Assembly (NCBI RefSeq): GCF_024205705.1
Contig: NZ_CP073115.1
Coordinates: 2,294,001 to 2,358,000, forward strand
DNA: 64,000 nt
Source of the DNA: Neisseria subflava
Lineage (GTDB): Bacteria; Pseudomonadota; Gammaproteobacteria; Burkholderiales; Neisseriaceae
Direction of reading: 5' to 3'
This document shows, piece after piece, positions 1 to 9,298 of the stretch. A program made the position numbers and the translations under genes. Within the stretch, counting starts at the first letter, position 1. Each line of letters begins with the position of its first letter. The notes under the pieces were generated by a model, which was not told the origin of the DNA, ran no database searches, and saw nothing but the letters and a program-made list of their open reading frames with translations.

Positions 1-1917
1 GTTGCAGACGGTCAGGAAAACCTGTCCGCCTTCGCGCCCTGTTTCAACGTTTACTTGCGGCGCTTCGTCCGACTCTGCCGCTTCTGCGGCATTCTTAAAT
101 AGGTTATGCAACACTTGGCGCATCGCCGTCGTATCGGCAACAATCGGCAAGGCGTCGGCGCTGAGCCGCGCATTAAATTTGCACGCGCCGGCCTCATATA
201 ATACCAATACTTCCGACACCAAACCGTTTAAATCTTGTTTTTCTAAATTCAGCGACGGCGCACGCGCATAATTGCGGAATGCTTCGACCATTTCTTTCAG
301 CGCGGCAACCTGTTTGACGATGGTATCGGTTGAACGGCTGAGGATTTGGGCGTCTTGTTCATCAAGTTTATCATGCAATTTCCATGCCAATCTCTCGGCG
401 GAAAGCTGGATAGGCGTAAGCGGATTGCGGATTTCATGCGCCAAGCGTTTCGCCACTTCGCCCCATGCGGCCTCTTTTTGCGCGCGTATCAAGACGGTAA
501 TGTCATCAATCACCATCACCACGCCGTTATCGTTATCCTCCGGCAGGATGGTGGCCTTGCCCAATAAGATTCGGGCATCGTCAGGCGCGGCATATTCGAC
601 TTGGACGGGTTTGTCGCTGTCGGCGGTTTCATTAATGGCGGCAAACACATCGGCCAACAGGGTTTGCTGCGGCGATTTGCCGTGCCATTGATGCCAGTTG
701 CTGCCCCACAAAGACACCAGCGAAACGCCCAAAATCTGTTCGGCGGCTTTGTTAAAGGTTTTCAGACGGCCATCGGCATCCAAAGTAATCACGCCAGTGG
801 TCAAACTTTCCAACACGCATTCCAAATAATGGCGTGCGGCTTCTTCGCGCAAACGGTTGCGCTCGTCCGCCTCTTTGGCAATCGCCAATTGCTCGGTCAT
901 GTGGTTGAACAATTGGGTCAAACGGCCGAACTCGTCATTGCGGAATACCGGCCGGGTCTGGCTGAAGTCACCCTGAGCCACCGCCCGCGCGCCCTCTGCC
1001 AGCGACAATACCGGTGCGACAAAACGACGGGCAAAATACAAAGCCATAACCAACGCCAAAAAAATGGCCAACAATGTCGCGACCAACAGCGTGGACAGGA
1101 AAAAGGTTTGCAGGCCTTTTTTGGTATAACTCAGCTCGGCGTATTTGGCGCGGGCCGCTTCAATCAGCGTCGCATCTTGGGCAACATCTTTCGGAATCGG
1201 CTGCCGGAAAAACAACGCATAATCCTGATTTTTATGCGTACCGATCAGCATCCAACCTTGAGCATACAGCACGCCGCCGATGTTTTCCAAGCTGCGCACC
1301 GAGCCGGTCTGCTCCAGCTGCTCCCATCCTTCTTTGTTAAGCTCGGGTTGATTTAGTTTCAGGGGATTGATGCTTTTCTCGGCTTTATGGGTGGTCGCGT
1401 TATAAAGCGCCAGCTGGGCAAAGTCGGCAGTAAGCGCGGATTTTGCCAGCGCTTGCCCTAAGTTGCCGTCCAGCGAAGCGGCGCTGATTAAGTCGATCTG
1501 CACCGGCGTGGCGTTGCTGACAGCGTTGTCCACCGCCAAGTTCAGCGCGGATTTGCTCAAGTTTAAGCTGCGCTCCAATGCCTCATGGGTATCGTTGCCA
1601 AACCAAGAATTAATCGTACCGTTAATAAACTGGGCAGAAATACCGAACAAAAACACGCCCGGCAATACAGCAACCAAAGTAAACATCCCCGACAGCCGAC
1701 GCGCAATCTGCGAACCGAACACGCTTTTGCTGTTGTCGCGCATCAAAAGCACGACATAGCGCACCAACACCGCGGCCAACACCAGCAACAGCAAGCCGCA
1801 CAAAGCAACAATCCACCAGAAATAACCGGACAACACGTTGCTGCTGCCCGTTGCAACAGTCAGACCGTACAACAAAACTACGGCGAATACGGCGGCAATC
1901 AGGAGAAAGCGGCGCAT
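1..1917 (-). CDS. ntrY: NtrY-type membrane sensor histidine kinase, cut by left window edge
   Basis: Reading leftward from the ATG at 1917, the frame stays open for 639 codons to the window edge, so the C-terminal end of the ATPase domain is missing here. The N-terminus has hydrophobic segments at about residues 3-22 and 33-60 and another near 78-98, then a periplasmic/HAMP-like stretch and a PAS-like region. The H-box reads RLAHEIRNPLTPIQL (DNA about 410-447) and the N-box region NLFKNAAEAAE follows close to the edge. This is the domain order of NtrY kinases, the partner of the regulator NtrX, which would be expected just outside the window. The start lies 3 bp after the stop of the DUF4390 gene, so the two are probably co-transcribed. 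The signal sensed cannot be read from the sequence. Confidence 0.87.
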   Translation of the reverse strand, partial: MRRFLLIAAVFAVVLLYGLTVATGSSNVLSGYFWWIVALCGLLLLVLAAVLVRYVVLLMRDNSKSVFGSQIARRLSGMFTLVAVLPGVFLFGISAQFINGTINSWFGNDTHEALERSLNLSKSALNLAVDNAVSNATPVQIDLISAASLDGNLGQALAKSALTADFAQLALYNATTHKAEKSINPLKLNQPELNKEGWEQLEQTGSVRSLENIGGVLYAQGWMLIGTHKNQDYALFFRQPIPKDVAQDATLIEAARAKYAELSYTKKGLQTFFLSTLLVATLLAIFLALVMALYFARRFVAPVLSLAEGARAVAQGDFSQTRPVFRNDEFGRLTQLFNHMTEQLAIAKEADERNRLREEAARHYLECVLESLTTGVITLDADGRLKTFNKAAEQILGVSLVSLWGSNWHQWHGKSPQQTLLADVFAAINETADSDKPVQVEYAAPDDARILLGKATILPEDNDNGVVMVIDDITVLIRAQKEAAWGEVAKRLAHEIRNPLTPIQLSAERLAWKLHDKLDEQDAQILSRSTDTIVKQVAALKEMVEAFRNYARAPSLNLEKQDLNGLVSEVLVLYEAGACKFNARLSADALPIVADTTAMRQVLHNLFKNAAEAAESDEAPQVNVETGREGGQVFLTVCN

Positions 1918-1920
1918 GAT

Positions 1921-2514
1921 TTACTCCTGCACGACCGACAAGGATTTCCAACCGGAATCCAAATGCCAGTTTTTAGAAGTCAGGGCATTGATTTGGAACG
2001 GTTTGGGCAGCTTGGCGGTTGTCAGCAGCAGGCGGATTTCAGCCTTCGTGTCTTTAGCGGCCACATCACTCAGCGCGCCCTTGGACAAAACCTTCCAATT
2101 CGCGACCGCGCCCACTGCGCGCAAGGCAGTCTCAAGCGTATCGTACTCGGTAGAAAACGTACCGACGGTAACGCGATAGCGGTTGGTCAGTGGATGGAAG
2201 GACAATTTGTATTGAATCGTGCTGTCGTTGTTGAGCAGCTGGTCGAATTTGAATTTATAAGACGACATGGACGGCGCTGACAGCTGCCAACTCAAATTGA
2301 AATGCAGGGGGACACCCTGTTTGAGTGCTTCTTTAAGCTGGTCGGGCAGGTCGGTGCGGAAACGGCTGCTGACGGAAAGCTGTCCGGCATGGGTCAGCTT
2401 TGCCTCGGCACGGGTCGCACTGATGCCCTCGCCCGCCGCGTTCAGCGACACGGCGAGCAAGAGCGGTACAATCAGCGTTTTACTGCTTTTTAATAAGCGC
2501 GTAATAAAAGCCAT
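1921..2514 (-). CDS. DUF4390 exported protein
   Basis: About 197 residues from the ATG at 2514, giving an N-terminus MAFITRLLKSSKTLIVPLLL that looks like a signal peptide or anchor ending near AAG; a longer frame to 2541 is possible but lacks this signal-like start. The rest is soluble and mixed alpha/beta, matching the DUF4390 family found beside ntrYX in beta-proteobacteria. Its start overlaps the end of rsmB by 35 bp and its stop is 3 bp before ntrY, so it sits inside a translationally coupled rsmB-DUF4390-ntrY cluster. Function is unknown; the fixed neighbourhood suggests an envelope role linked to NtrY, which is inference. Confidence 0.85.
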   Translation of the reverse strand: MAFITRLLKSSKTLIVPLLLAVSLNAAGEGISATRAEAKLTHAGQLSVSSRFRTDLPDQLKEALKQGVPLHFNLSWQLSAPSMSSYKFKFDQLLNNDSTIQYKLSFHPLTNRYRVTVGTFSTEYDTLETALRAVGAVANWKVLSKGALSDVAAKDTKAEIRLLLTTAKLPKPFQINALTSKNWHLDSGWKSLSVVQE

Positions 2515-3739
2515 CTTGATGTTTGTTCGGTAAAAGCACATGCGATTCGATCAACTCGGCATCGGCATGGCGGTTAAGGAATTTTTGCAACTGACCGTCG
2601 TTTTCTTCGACAAAGACCGAGCAGGTAGCCAGCAACATCCTGCCGTTTTTCGTCAGGGTCTGCCACAGCGCGTCTAATAATGCTTCCTGTTGGCGTGCGG
2701 TTTTGACGGCATCGGTCGGCCGGCGCAGCCATTTGACGTCGGGATTGCGCCGCGCCACGCCCGAAGCGGTACACGGCACATCGGCCAAGACAGCGTCAAA
2801 GGCCTTGCCATCATACCACGCTGTCAAGTCCTGCGCATCGGCACAAGTCAAAGAGGCCGTCTGAAAGCCTAAACGGTCAAGATTGCTCTTTACCCTGTTC
2901 AGACGGCCTTCGTCTATATCCAAGGCGGTAACATGACAATCTGCCAGTTCCAAGATATGGCCCGTCTTACCGCCCGGCGCCGCACAGGCATCGAGGATGC
3001 GTTCGCCGTCTTTCGGGTTCAACAAATAGGCAGCACGTTGCGCACCAAAATCCTGTACAGACACCAGGCCGTCTGAAAAACCGGGCAGGCGGCTTACCGG
3101 CACGGCTTCTTCCAACATCACGGCGTATTCGTCCAAAGCCCTGGCCGCAATACCTTCCGCAGCCAGTTTTTCCAAATAGCTTTCGGCATTGCCGTGTCGG
3201 CGGTTGACGCGCAAAGTCATCGGCGGATGCGATTGCAGCGCGGTGATGATGTTGTGCCAATGTTTCGGATAATGGTTTCTCAAGTAAGCCACCCACCACA
3301 CCGGCAAATTGTGTTTCGCCACATCGTCTTTTTTGCAGGAAGCCGCGAGTTTGTCGCGTTCGCGCAAAAAGCGGCGCAAAATCGCATTGGCAAACGATCG
3401 GAACTGGCCGCGGCCGATTTTGGCAATGCTTTCCACCGCTTCATTGACCACGGCATGAGGCGCATTGCGCGTGTAATGCAGTTGGTACATCGCCGCCAAA
3501 AGCAGGCTTTCTAGCTGCGGATTGTCAATCGGCTTCTTCAGCATTTGACCAAGCATGTGCTTCAAACTGCCCAAATAACGTTGGCAACCGTAGGCAATAT
3601 CCTGCAACGCGCCGTTTTCCTGCGCCGTCAGCTGCGGATGCGCCGCGCGGATTTCCGCCAAAACATCCTGAAGATTGCGCCCTTCGGCAACCGCGGCAAC
3701 GCTGTCGGCGGCCAATTTTTGGGCGAGGGACATACTCAT
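2480..3739 (-). CDS. rsmB: 16S rRNA (cytosine-967-C5)-methyltransferase RsmB
   Basis: About 419 residues when started at MSMSLAQKLA (3739), close to the usual 429; an upstream in-frame ATG at 3832 would add 31 atypical residues and is not preferred. The N-terminal third resembles the NusB-like RNA-binding domain. The methyltransferase domain shows the SAM motif DACAAPGGKTGH, the first catalytic cysteine in DVPCTASG, the family signature ARRNPDVKW and the second cysteine in LLATCSVF. The enzyme methylates C967 of 16S rRNA. It is followed by DUF4390 with a 35-bp overlap. Two uptake sequences in opposite orientation lie inside the gene near 2854 and 2898. Confidence 0.95.
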   Translation of the reverse strand: MSMSLAQKLAADSVAAVAEGRNLQDVLAEIRAAHPQLTAQENGALQDIAYGCQRYLGSLKHMLGQMLKKPIDNPQLESLLLAAMYQLHYTRNAPHAVVNEAVESIAKIGRGQFRSFANAILRRFLRERDKLAASCKKDDVAKHNLPVWWVAYLRNHYPKHWHNIITALQSHPPMTLRVNRRHGNAESYLEKLAAEGIAARALDEYAVMLEEAVPVSRLPGFSDGLVSVQDFGAQRAAYLLNPKDGERILDACAAPGGKTGHILELADCHVTALDIDEGRLNRVKSNLDRLGFQTASLTCADAQDLTAWYDGKAFDAVLADVPCTASGVARRNPDVKWLRRPTDAVKTARQQEALLDALWQTLTKNGRMLLATCSVFVEENDGQLQKFLNRHADAELIESHVLLPNKHQDGFYYALIKKQ

Positions 3740-3785
3740 ATTTTTGCTTTCTGATTCATATTTGATTTCAAGTGTTCGGAGGATT

Positions 3786-4304
3786 TCAGACGGCCTGTTC
3801 GGCAGCCAGCAATGCCCGATAATATTCGGCATCTGCTTTGGAAAAACAGCAAAAGATGATTTTTTCCACTGCTGGACATTGCGGCAGGGTTTGCTTCAAA
3901 CTCTCCAAAGCTATACGCGCGGCAGCTTCGGCCGGGAAGCGGTACACACCGGTGCTGATGCACGGAAAAGCGATGCTGTGGAGATTGTGTTTCTGGGCAA
4001 GCAGCAAGGAATTGGCATAGGATTGTGCCAATTTGGCCTCTTCATTTTGTTTTCCGCCAAACCATACCGGCCCGACCGTATGAATGACAAAACGCGCAGG
4101 CAAACGATAGCCTTGGGTTATTTTGGCTTCGCCTGTGCGGCAACCGCCCAAAGTGCGGCACTCATCCAGCAGCTCTTTGCCAGCAGCGCGGTGTATTGCA
4201 CCGTCCACGCCGCCACCGCCCAACAGCGATGAATTGGCGGCATTGACAATCGCATCGACTGCCAATCGGGTAATATCGCCCTCAACCACTTCAAAAACAG
4301 CCAT
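3786..4304 (-). CDS. Macro-domain protein, O-acetyl-ADP-ribose deacetylase (YmdB type)
   Basis: A 172-residue single macro domain. Visible signatures are the N-terminal VVEGDITRLAVDAIVNAANSS, the glycine-rich loop LLGGGGVDGAIHRAAG and the second phosphate loop FPCISTGVYRFP, which together bind ADP-ribose. Members of the YmdB/MacroD group hydrolyse O-acetyl-ADP-ribose and remove mono-ADP-ribose from proteins. The gene lies between fmt and rsmB on the same strand. Its last codons, Ala-Val-stop, are supplied by an uptake sequence (GCC GTC TGA), so the DUS forms the C-terminus and the stop. Confidence 0.92.
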   Translation of the reverse strand: MAVFEVVEGDITRLAVDAIVNAANSSLLGGGGVDGAIHRAAGKELLDECRTLGGCRTGEAKITQGYRLPARFVIHTVGPVWFGGKQNEEAKLAQSYANSLLLAQKHNLHSIAFPCISTGVYRFPAEAAARIALESLKQTLPQCPAVEKIIFCCFSKADAEYYRALLAAEQAV

Positions 4305-4337
4305 TGTTTTCTTTCCTCTACGTTGGTTTCCAGCCTG

Positions 4338-5264
4338 TTACAAAACCGTTCCGACTTCAATCGTCCGGCCTGCCGCAAATGCCTGTATGCTCATGCGTTT
4401 GCTGCCGGAAGGCTGCAATTCGGTAATGTTCAGCGCATTTTCACCGCACGCCACCAGCAGGCCGTCTGAAGTACAAGACAATACTTCGCCTACCTTACCC
4501 TGTTTGGCCACCACTTCGGCACGCCAAATTTTCATCGGTTTGCCTTGATACTCGACCCACGCGGCAGGGACGGGGTTAAAAGCACGGATTTTGCGTTCGA
4601 TAATGTCCGCGGACTCGTTCCAATCAATACGCGCCTCTTCTTTGCTCAATTTCTGGGCGTAGGTAACGCCTTCTTCAGGCTGTTTGACCGCGTTCAGACG
4701 GCCTTCCGCCTTCAGACGCTGCAAGTCGGCAACAATCGCTTCGGCACCCAAACCCATCAGCGCGTCATGCACTTCGTTGGCGGTATCGGTCGGTTGGATG
4801 GCGTAGCGGTGTTCGCTGACCACATCGCCGGTATCCAAGCCGATGTCCATCTGCATGATGCACACGCCGGTTTCGGCATCGCCGGCTTCAATCGCTCGTT
4901 GAATCGGTGCCGCGCCGCGCCAACGGGGCAACAACGAAGCGTGGATATTGAAGCAGCCGTGTTTGGGCGTATCCAACACATCCTGCGGCAAAATCAAGCC
5001 ATACGCGGCCACCACCATCACATCCGCGCCCGTATCTTTGAGCATTTGCAGGGCTTCGGCGTTATTGCGCAACTTTTCCGGCTGCGCCACGGTCAAACCC
5101 AATTCCAAGGCAGCCTGTTTGACTGGCGATGCGGTCAACTGCATGCCGCGGCCTTTGGGGCGGTCGGGCTGGGTCAACACCAGCGGAATTTCAAAACCTG
5201 CGGCGGCGAGGGCTTTCAAGGCAGCAGCGGCAAAATCGGGCGTACCGGCAAAGATGACTTTCAT
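4338..5264 (-). CDS. fmt: Methionyl-tRNA formyltransferase
   Basis: 308 residues, the normal length. The formyltransferase domain begins MKVIFAGTPDFAAAAL and carries the catalytic block FNIHASLLPRWRGAAPIQRA; the C-terminal OB-fold domain follows RAFNPVPAAWV. It formylates initiator Met-tRNA using 10-formyl-tetrahydrofolate. Its natural partner, peptide deformylase, is the next gene upstream on the same strand, the usual def-fmt pairing, here separated by an inverted uptake-sequence pair at 5323-5385. Confidence 0.97.
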   Translation of the reverse strand: MKVIFAGTPDFAAAALKALAAAGFEIPLVLTQPDRPKGRGMQLTASPVKQAALELGLTVAQPEKLRNNAEALQMLKDTGADVMVVAAYGLILPQDVLDTPKHGCFNIHASLLPRWRGAAPIQRAIEAGDAETGVCIMQMDIGLDTGDVVSEHRYAIQPTDTANEVHDALMGLGAEAIVADLQRLKAEGRLNAVKQPEEGVTYAQKLSKEEARIDWNESADIIERKIRAFNPVPAAWVEYQGKPMKIWRAEVVAKQGKVGEVLSCTSDGLLVACGENALNITELQPSGSKRMSIQAFAAGRTIEVGTVL

Positions 5265-5322
5265 GTTGTGTCCTTGTGGAAATGGTTTTAATGGGCGCGT
5301 TGGGCAAACTGTTTCAGCTGAA

Positions 5323-5385
5323 AAGGCCGTCTGAAAGATTGAAAACCGAAGTCTGCCTTCTGTTTTGTCTTTTCAGACGGCCTTT
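5323..5385. terminator. Inverted DUS pair between def and fmt
   Basis: AGGCCGTCTGAA at 5324-5335 and its reverse complement at 5372-5383 can pair around a 36-base loop. The pair lies between two genes of one functional unit, so it may partly terminate or attenuate rather than fully stop transcription. Confidence 0.5.
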
Positions 5386-5399
5386 AAGCGATGCGCAGG

Positions 5400-5903
5400 T
5401 CAGATGGTGTGTTTCTGACGTTTTTTCAGTTTGGTTTTGATGCGGCCTTGTTTCAGCTGCGACAAGTGTTCGACAAACACGATGCCCATCAGGTGGTCCA
5501 ATTCGTGCTGTACGCAGATTGCCAGCAGGCCGTCTGCTTCCAGCGTGAATTTCTCGCCTTTTTCGTTCAAGGCTTCGACTTTGACGCGCTCGGCACGGGT
5601 GACGGTATCGTAAATGCCCGGCACGGACAGGCAGCCTTCTTCATAAGTCGTCTCGCCGTCTTTTTCGACAATGACGGGATTGATGAACACGCGCGGCTCG
5701 CTGCGGTCTTCGGTTAAATCCATCACGACGATGCGCTCGTGTACGTCGACCTGAGTGGCCGCCAAGCCGATACCGCGTGCCTCGTACATGGTTTCAAACA
5801 TATCGGCAACCAATGTCTGGATGCGCTCGTCGATTTTTTCAACAGGTTTGGCGACCGTGTGCAAACGCTCGTCAGGGTATTGGAGGATGTTCAGTAAAGC
5901 CAT
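5400..5903 (-). CDS. def: Peptide deformylase
   Basis: 167 residues. The three metal-site motifs are all present: GIGLAATQV, EEGCLSVPG and QHELDHLMG, giving the Cys and two His ligands and the catalytic Glu. The enzyme removes the formyl group from nascent proteins in the cytoplasm. It is divergent from the LysM gene at 6138, so 5904-6137 must hold both promoters. Confidence 0.97.
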   Translation of the reverse strand: MALLNILQYPDERLHTVAKPVEKIDERIQTLVADMFETMYEARGIGLAATQVDVHERIVVMDLTEDRSEPRVFINPVIVEKDGETTYEEGCLSVPGIYDTVTRAERVKVEALNEKGEKFTLEADGLLAICVQHELDHLMGIVFVEHLSQLKQGRIKTKLKKRQKHTI

Positions 5904-6137
5904 AATATTCTCGTTTTATAAAACTGATGTGTGATTTTCATACAGATTTGGTTTCCGCCGCCACAATCTCCTGTCATGACAGCAACATTCAATGCTAAAA
6001 TAACGCCGAAAAATGTTAAGATAGCGCGACGGAGGCCGTTCGTTATCGTATTGATGAATGGGCGGCAGTTTCGCAAACTCCAGCCTTCTCTGTTTATCAT
6101 CTGAAGACAAACCGAATCGATTTCAAGGGGAACGGTT

Positions 6138-7403
6138 ATGCAACAACGTATTATAACCCTGCTTTGCATGGCAGGCATGGCTATTTCTGCCCACACTCAG
6201 GCAGCTTCTTTAAAAATCCGCCCCAATGCGCCGCAACGCTACGTCGTTAAAAACGGCGATACCTTGTGGGTTATTTCCGGTAAATATCTGTACAGCCCAT
6301 GGCAATGGAACCGCCTTTGGGGCGCCAACCGCAACGCCATCCGCAATCCGCATCTGATCTATCCGGGTCAGGTGTTGGTTTTACGCTACGTCAACGGCCA
6401 GCCGCGACTGGGTTTTGAACATGCCCAAACCCGTTCAGACGGCATTCCCGTAATCAAACTGCATCCGCGCGTACGCGAAACTTCCGGCTACGGCATTCCG
6501 ACCGTCAACGTCAACCTCTACCGTATGTTCATGAAACATCCGCAGATTATCGCTCCGGAAGAAACCGCCAATGCGCCACGCCTGATTGCCGGCCCCGACA
6601 ACCGCGTCCTCTACACCCAAGGCAACCGCGTGTACGCATACGGCCTGACCGAGCCCGGCCGCTACCTGACCTACCGCGTCAATAAAAACATTACCGATCC
6701 GGAAACCGGCAAATTCCTCGGCCAAGAAGTCGTGTTCAGCGGCATCGCCAACACCCTGCCTTATACCGACTCCGCCTTGGAAAACCGTACCCGCGCTTCT
6801 GACGAAAAACTCAAAAGCAACGAGTATTACACCCAAGTCAACAAAGCCATGAAGCTGCGCACCCAGTCCGCGCAACCTTTGGTTATCGAAGAAGCGGTTT
6901 CCGAAATCCGCAAAGACGACTATCTGCTGAAACTGCCAGAAGGCCTCGACAGCTTCAATGTGATGCCTCACGCCCCTGCCCATCCGATTCAGGCCAAAGT
7001 CGTTTCCATCTTCGACGGCGTGGGCGAAGCCGGCCAGTTCCAAACCATTACGTTGGATAAAGGCGAACTCGACGGTTTGGACAAAGGCACGGTGGTCAGC
7101 CTCTACAAACGCGGCCGCCAAGTCCGTGTCAATCTGTCCAACAATCTGATTCGCAAGCCGAAAGATAAAGATACGGTTGAATTGGTTTCCATTCCGGCAG
7201 AAGAAATCGGTTTGGCAATGGTGTACCGCACATCCGACCATCTGGCCTCAGCCATTATTTTGGAAAGCCTGAACAGCGTTTCCATCGGCGATACCGCCTC
7301 CGAACCCGGCCGTGATTTGGACAATATGGCTGATGAAAAAACCATGGACAAGCAGGCTGATGACGAACAAGAAAGAGAAATCGAACTGGAAGTCCGCAGC
7401 TGA
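6138..7403 (+). CDS. Exported LysM-domain peptidoglycan-binding protein
   Basis: 421 residues with a signal peptide (MQQRIITLLCMAGMAISAHTQA). A single LysM domain follows at about residues 33-83, with YVVKNGDTLWVISGKYL and the closing HLIYPGQVLVLRYV. The long C-terminal part has no motif I recognise and ends in an acidic, charged tail (about residues 400-421). Homologues are conserved next to def in neisseriae. A likely RBS (AAGGGGAA) precedes the ATG. Probably a periplasmic peptidoglycan-associated protein; the role beyond binding is unknown. Confidence 0.88.
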   Translation: MQQRIITLLCMAGMAISAHTQAASLKIRPNAPQRYVVKNGDTLWVISGKYLYSPWQWNRLWGANRNAIRNPHLIYPGQVLVLRYVNGQPRLGFEHAQTRSDGIPVIKLHPRVRETSGYGIPTVNVNLYRMFMKHPQIIAPEETANAPRLIAGPDNRVLYTQGNRVYAYGLTEPGRYLTYRVNKNITDPETGKFLGQEVVFSGIANTLPYTDSALENRTRASDEKLKSNEYYTQVNKAMKLRTQSAQPLVIEEAVSEIRKDDYLLKLPEGLDSFNVMPHAPAHPIQAKVVSIFDGVGEAGQFQTITLDKGELDGLDKGTVVSLYKRGRQVRVNLSNNLIRKPKDKDTVELVSIPAEEIGLAMVYRTSDHLASAIILESLNSVSIGDTASEPGRDLDNMADEKTMDKQADDEQEREIELEVRS

Positions 7404-7433
7404 TTGAGCTCTTTTAGCAGCCATCCGGCAAAT

Positions 7434-7471
7434 AAAGGCCGTCTGAAAACCTGTTTTTCAGACGGCCTTTT
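7434..7471 (+). terminator. DUS-pair terminator after the LysM gene
   Basis: Inverted AG-DUS copies at 7436-7447 and 7457-7468 form a tight stem with a 9-base loop, followed by a T-run on the + strand, about 30 bp after the stop codon at 7403. Confidence 0.8.
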
Positions 7472-7652
7472 GATTACTGCCCATTAAATAAAATTGGTAA
7501 CACGTTATTTAAAGCGCAAACAACATCTCATGTCTTTAGCTATTTATCGGCTACTCCCTTTTCTATTTCTGCTCTGCCATTCCAATCAGAAATATGGAAA
7601 GCCTAACGCGCGATTTATTGCCTGTGGATTGTTCCATCCGTTCCTGCCAATC
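7472..7652. other. Intergenic stretch without recognised features
   Basis: Between two convergent DUS-pair terminators. No open frame with a credible RBS, no repeat and no RNA fold stands out. Confidence 0.5.
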
Positions 7653-7687
7653 AAAAAGGCCGTCTGAAATCTTCAGACGGCCTTTTT
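7653..7687. terminator. DUS-pair terminator after the FadL-like gene
   Basis: AAAAAGGCCGTCTGAA and its inverse meet with almost no loop and have A- and T-runs on both sides, so it should work in both directions; it directly follows the leftward porin gene ending at 7707. Confidence 0.8.
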
Positions 7688-7706
7688 ATCCATAACTCAA
7701 ATCCGA

Positions 7707-9122
7707 TTATTTGAATTTGTAAGTGTATTGCAAGCCCAAGATGTCCGCTTTGTTTTTAAACCGGGCAGAGGATGTACCACGGCTGTCCACGTCGTTGCCG
7801 CTGGCTTTGCCGGTGCGGTAAACCGTGTCATTGATGTGGATATGGCTGTACGCCGCATCGATAACATGGTTTTTACCCAGTTGATATTTGGCACCGACGG
7901 AGAACCAAATACGGTTGCCGTCAGGCAGGCTGTTCATGCGGTCTTCAGCGCTTTTAACCGGCGATTTATCGAAAGCGATACCGGCACGCAGTTGCAATGG
8001 TTCGGTAACTTGGTAAGAGCCGCCGAATGCAACTTTATAAGTATTGCGCCAGTTAGGCGTAATGACGGTACGGTCGGATTGGCCGTTGACAACTTTTTTG
8101 GTGTTTTCAAACACCAGCTCGGCTTTGTTGAAGCGGCTGTGGCGTGTCCAAGTCACATCGCCGAACAGGTTGGTTTTGTCGGTGACGCGGTACATACCGT
8201 GAACAGACAAAGACTCAGGCGTAACGATTTTTACGCTGGCTTTTTCGTTCGGCACATAACCGCGTGCAGCCATTGCACCCAAATCCCAAGCGCGTTTTGC
8301 ATATGCGCCGTCCGCTTCCCAATCGGCAGTGCCTTTCAGCGTATGCGATACTTTGGAACGGTAGTTCACACCCACGCGTGCGCGGTCGTTGATGTCCCAC
8401 ATCCACGCTAGTTGATAGCCGAAGCCCCAATCGTGACCTTTTACATCAGCATGACCGTCAGCCTTGCCGGTCGCATCGACAGCAACGGGACGGCCTGCTT
8501 GACGGGAAGCCAAACCGCTGGCCAATTGGCTGATGGCGCCGGAAGCGTCCCAGTCGGAGTATTTACGCAATTCGGCTTTGGAATATTGAGCAATCAAACC
8601 GGCACCGACGGCGTGCTGCTCATTCAGTTTCCACGCGACTACCGGCTCGATGGCGATGGTGGTCAAACCCAGTTTGTTGATGTTGTGGCGCAATACGGAA
8701 TCTTTTTCGTATTCTGTTGCAGAACCGAAAGGAACGTACACGCCCAAACCCAAAGTTACATCGTCGCTGGCTTTGTACGCGCCATAAACGTGCGGAGCAA
8801 CGGTAGTTTCAGTAATTTTGCCGCTGGTCGAGCCGCTGACATCGGCACCCGTGCGGAAGTGTTTCGCAGATTCTGCCTCATAATGAATGCTTGGGAAAAC
8901 GATATTGGCGTTGACGGAAATTTGGCTGCTGTCGATTTTGCTCAAACCGGCCGGGTTGTAGAAAATGGTTGAGGCATCGGCGGCTTCGGCGGCGGCGGCG
9001 TTGGCCGTGCCTTGTGCATTAACGGATTGTGTGCCGAAGTGGTAGCCGGAGGCTTGGACGGCGGTAGATAACAGTGCTGCGCTTAAAATAAATGCTGTTT
9101 TTTTCAGATTGAAATGAATCAT
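7707..9122 (-). CDS. FadL/OmpP1-family outer membrane transporter
   Basis: 471 residues with a signal peptide ending AVQASG. The mature start SGYHFGTQSVNAQGTANAA and the hatch signature ADASTIFYNPAGLSKI are typical of the FadL/OmpP1/TodX family, followed by alternating beta-strand sequence and a C-terminal aromatic strand ending YTYKFK. Such proteins form 14-stranded barrels that import hydrophobic substrates such as long-chain fatty acids. The gene is a stand-alone unit with its own DUS terminator. The neisserial homologue is also known as an abundant outer membrane antigen. Confidence 0.93.
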   Translation of the reverse strand: MIHFNLKKTAFILSAALLSTAVQASGYHFGTQSVNAQGTANAAAAEAADASTIFYNPAGLSKIDSSQISVNANIVFPSIHYEAESAKHFRTGADVSGSTSGKITETTVAPHVYGAYKASDDVTLGLGVYVPFGSATEYEKDSVLRHNINKLGLTTIAIEPVVAWKLNEQHAVGAGLIAQYSKAELRKYSDWDASGAISQLASGLASRQAGRPVAVDATGKADGHADVKGHDWGFGYQLAWMWDINDRARVGVNYRSKVSHTLKGTADWEADGAYAKRAWDLGAMAARGYVPNEKASVKIVTPESLSVHGMYRVTDKTNLFGDVTWTRHSRFNKAELVFENTKKVVNGQSDRTVITPNWRNTYKVAFGGSYQVTEPLQLRAGIAFDKSPVKSAEDRMNSLPDGNRIWFSVGAKYQLGKNHVIDAAYSHIHINDTVYRTGKASGNDVDSRGTSSARFKNKADILGLQYTYKFK

Positions 9123-9245
9123 TTTGGTTTACCGTGAAAGTAGCGGACAAAGAAAAAGGCCGTCTGAAACGTCCTTTATTGATTTAGTATAGGCACTCAA
9201 TTCTATACTACATCATTATTTTTGCCTAATCTTTTCTTTTTTTAC

Positions 9246-9276
9246 ACAAAAAAAGCAGGCTAAAACAGCCTGCTTT
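9246..9276 (-). terminator. Rho-independent terminator of pyk
   Basis: AGCAGGCT (9254-9261) pairs with AGCCTGCT (9267-9274); the A-run at 9246-9254 gives a U-run on the leftward transcript. This one is not made from uptake sequences. Confidence 0.8.
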
Positions 9277-9298
9277 TCCAATCATCGGATCACTGCAA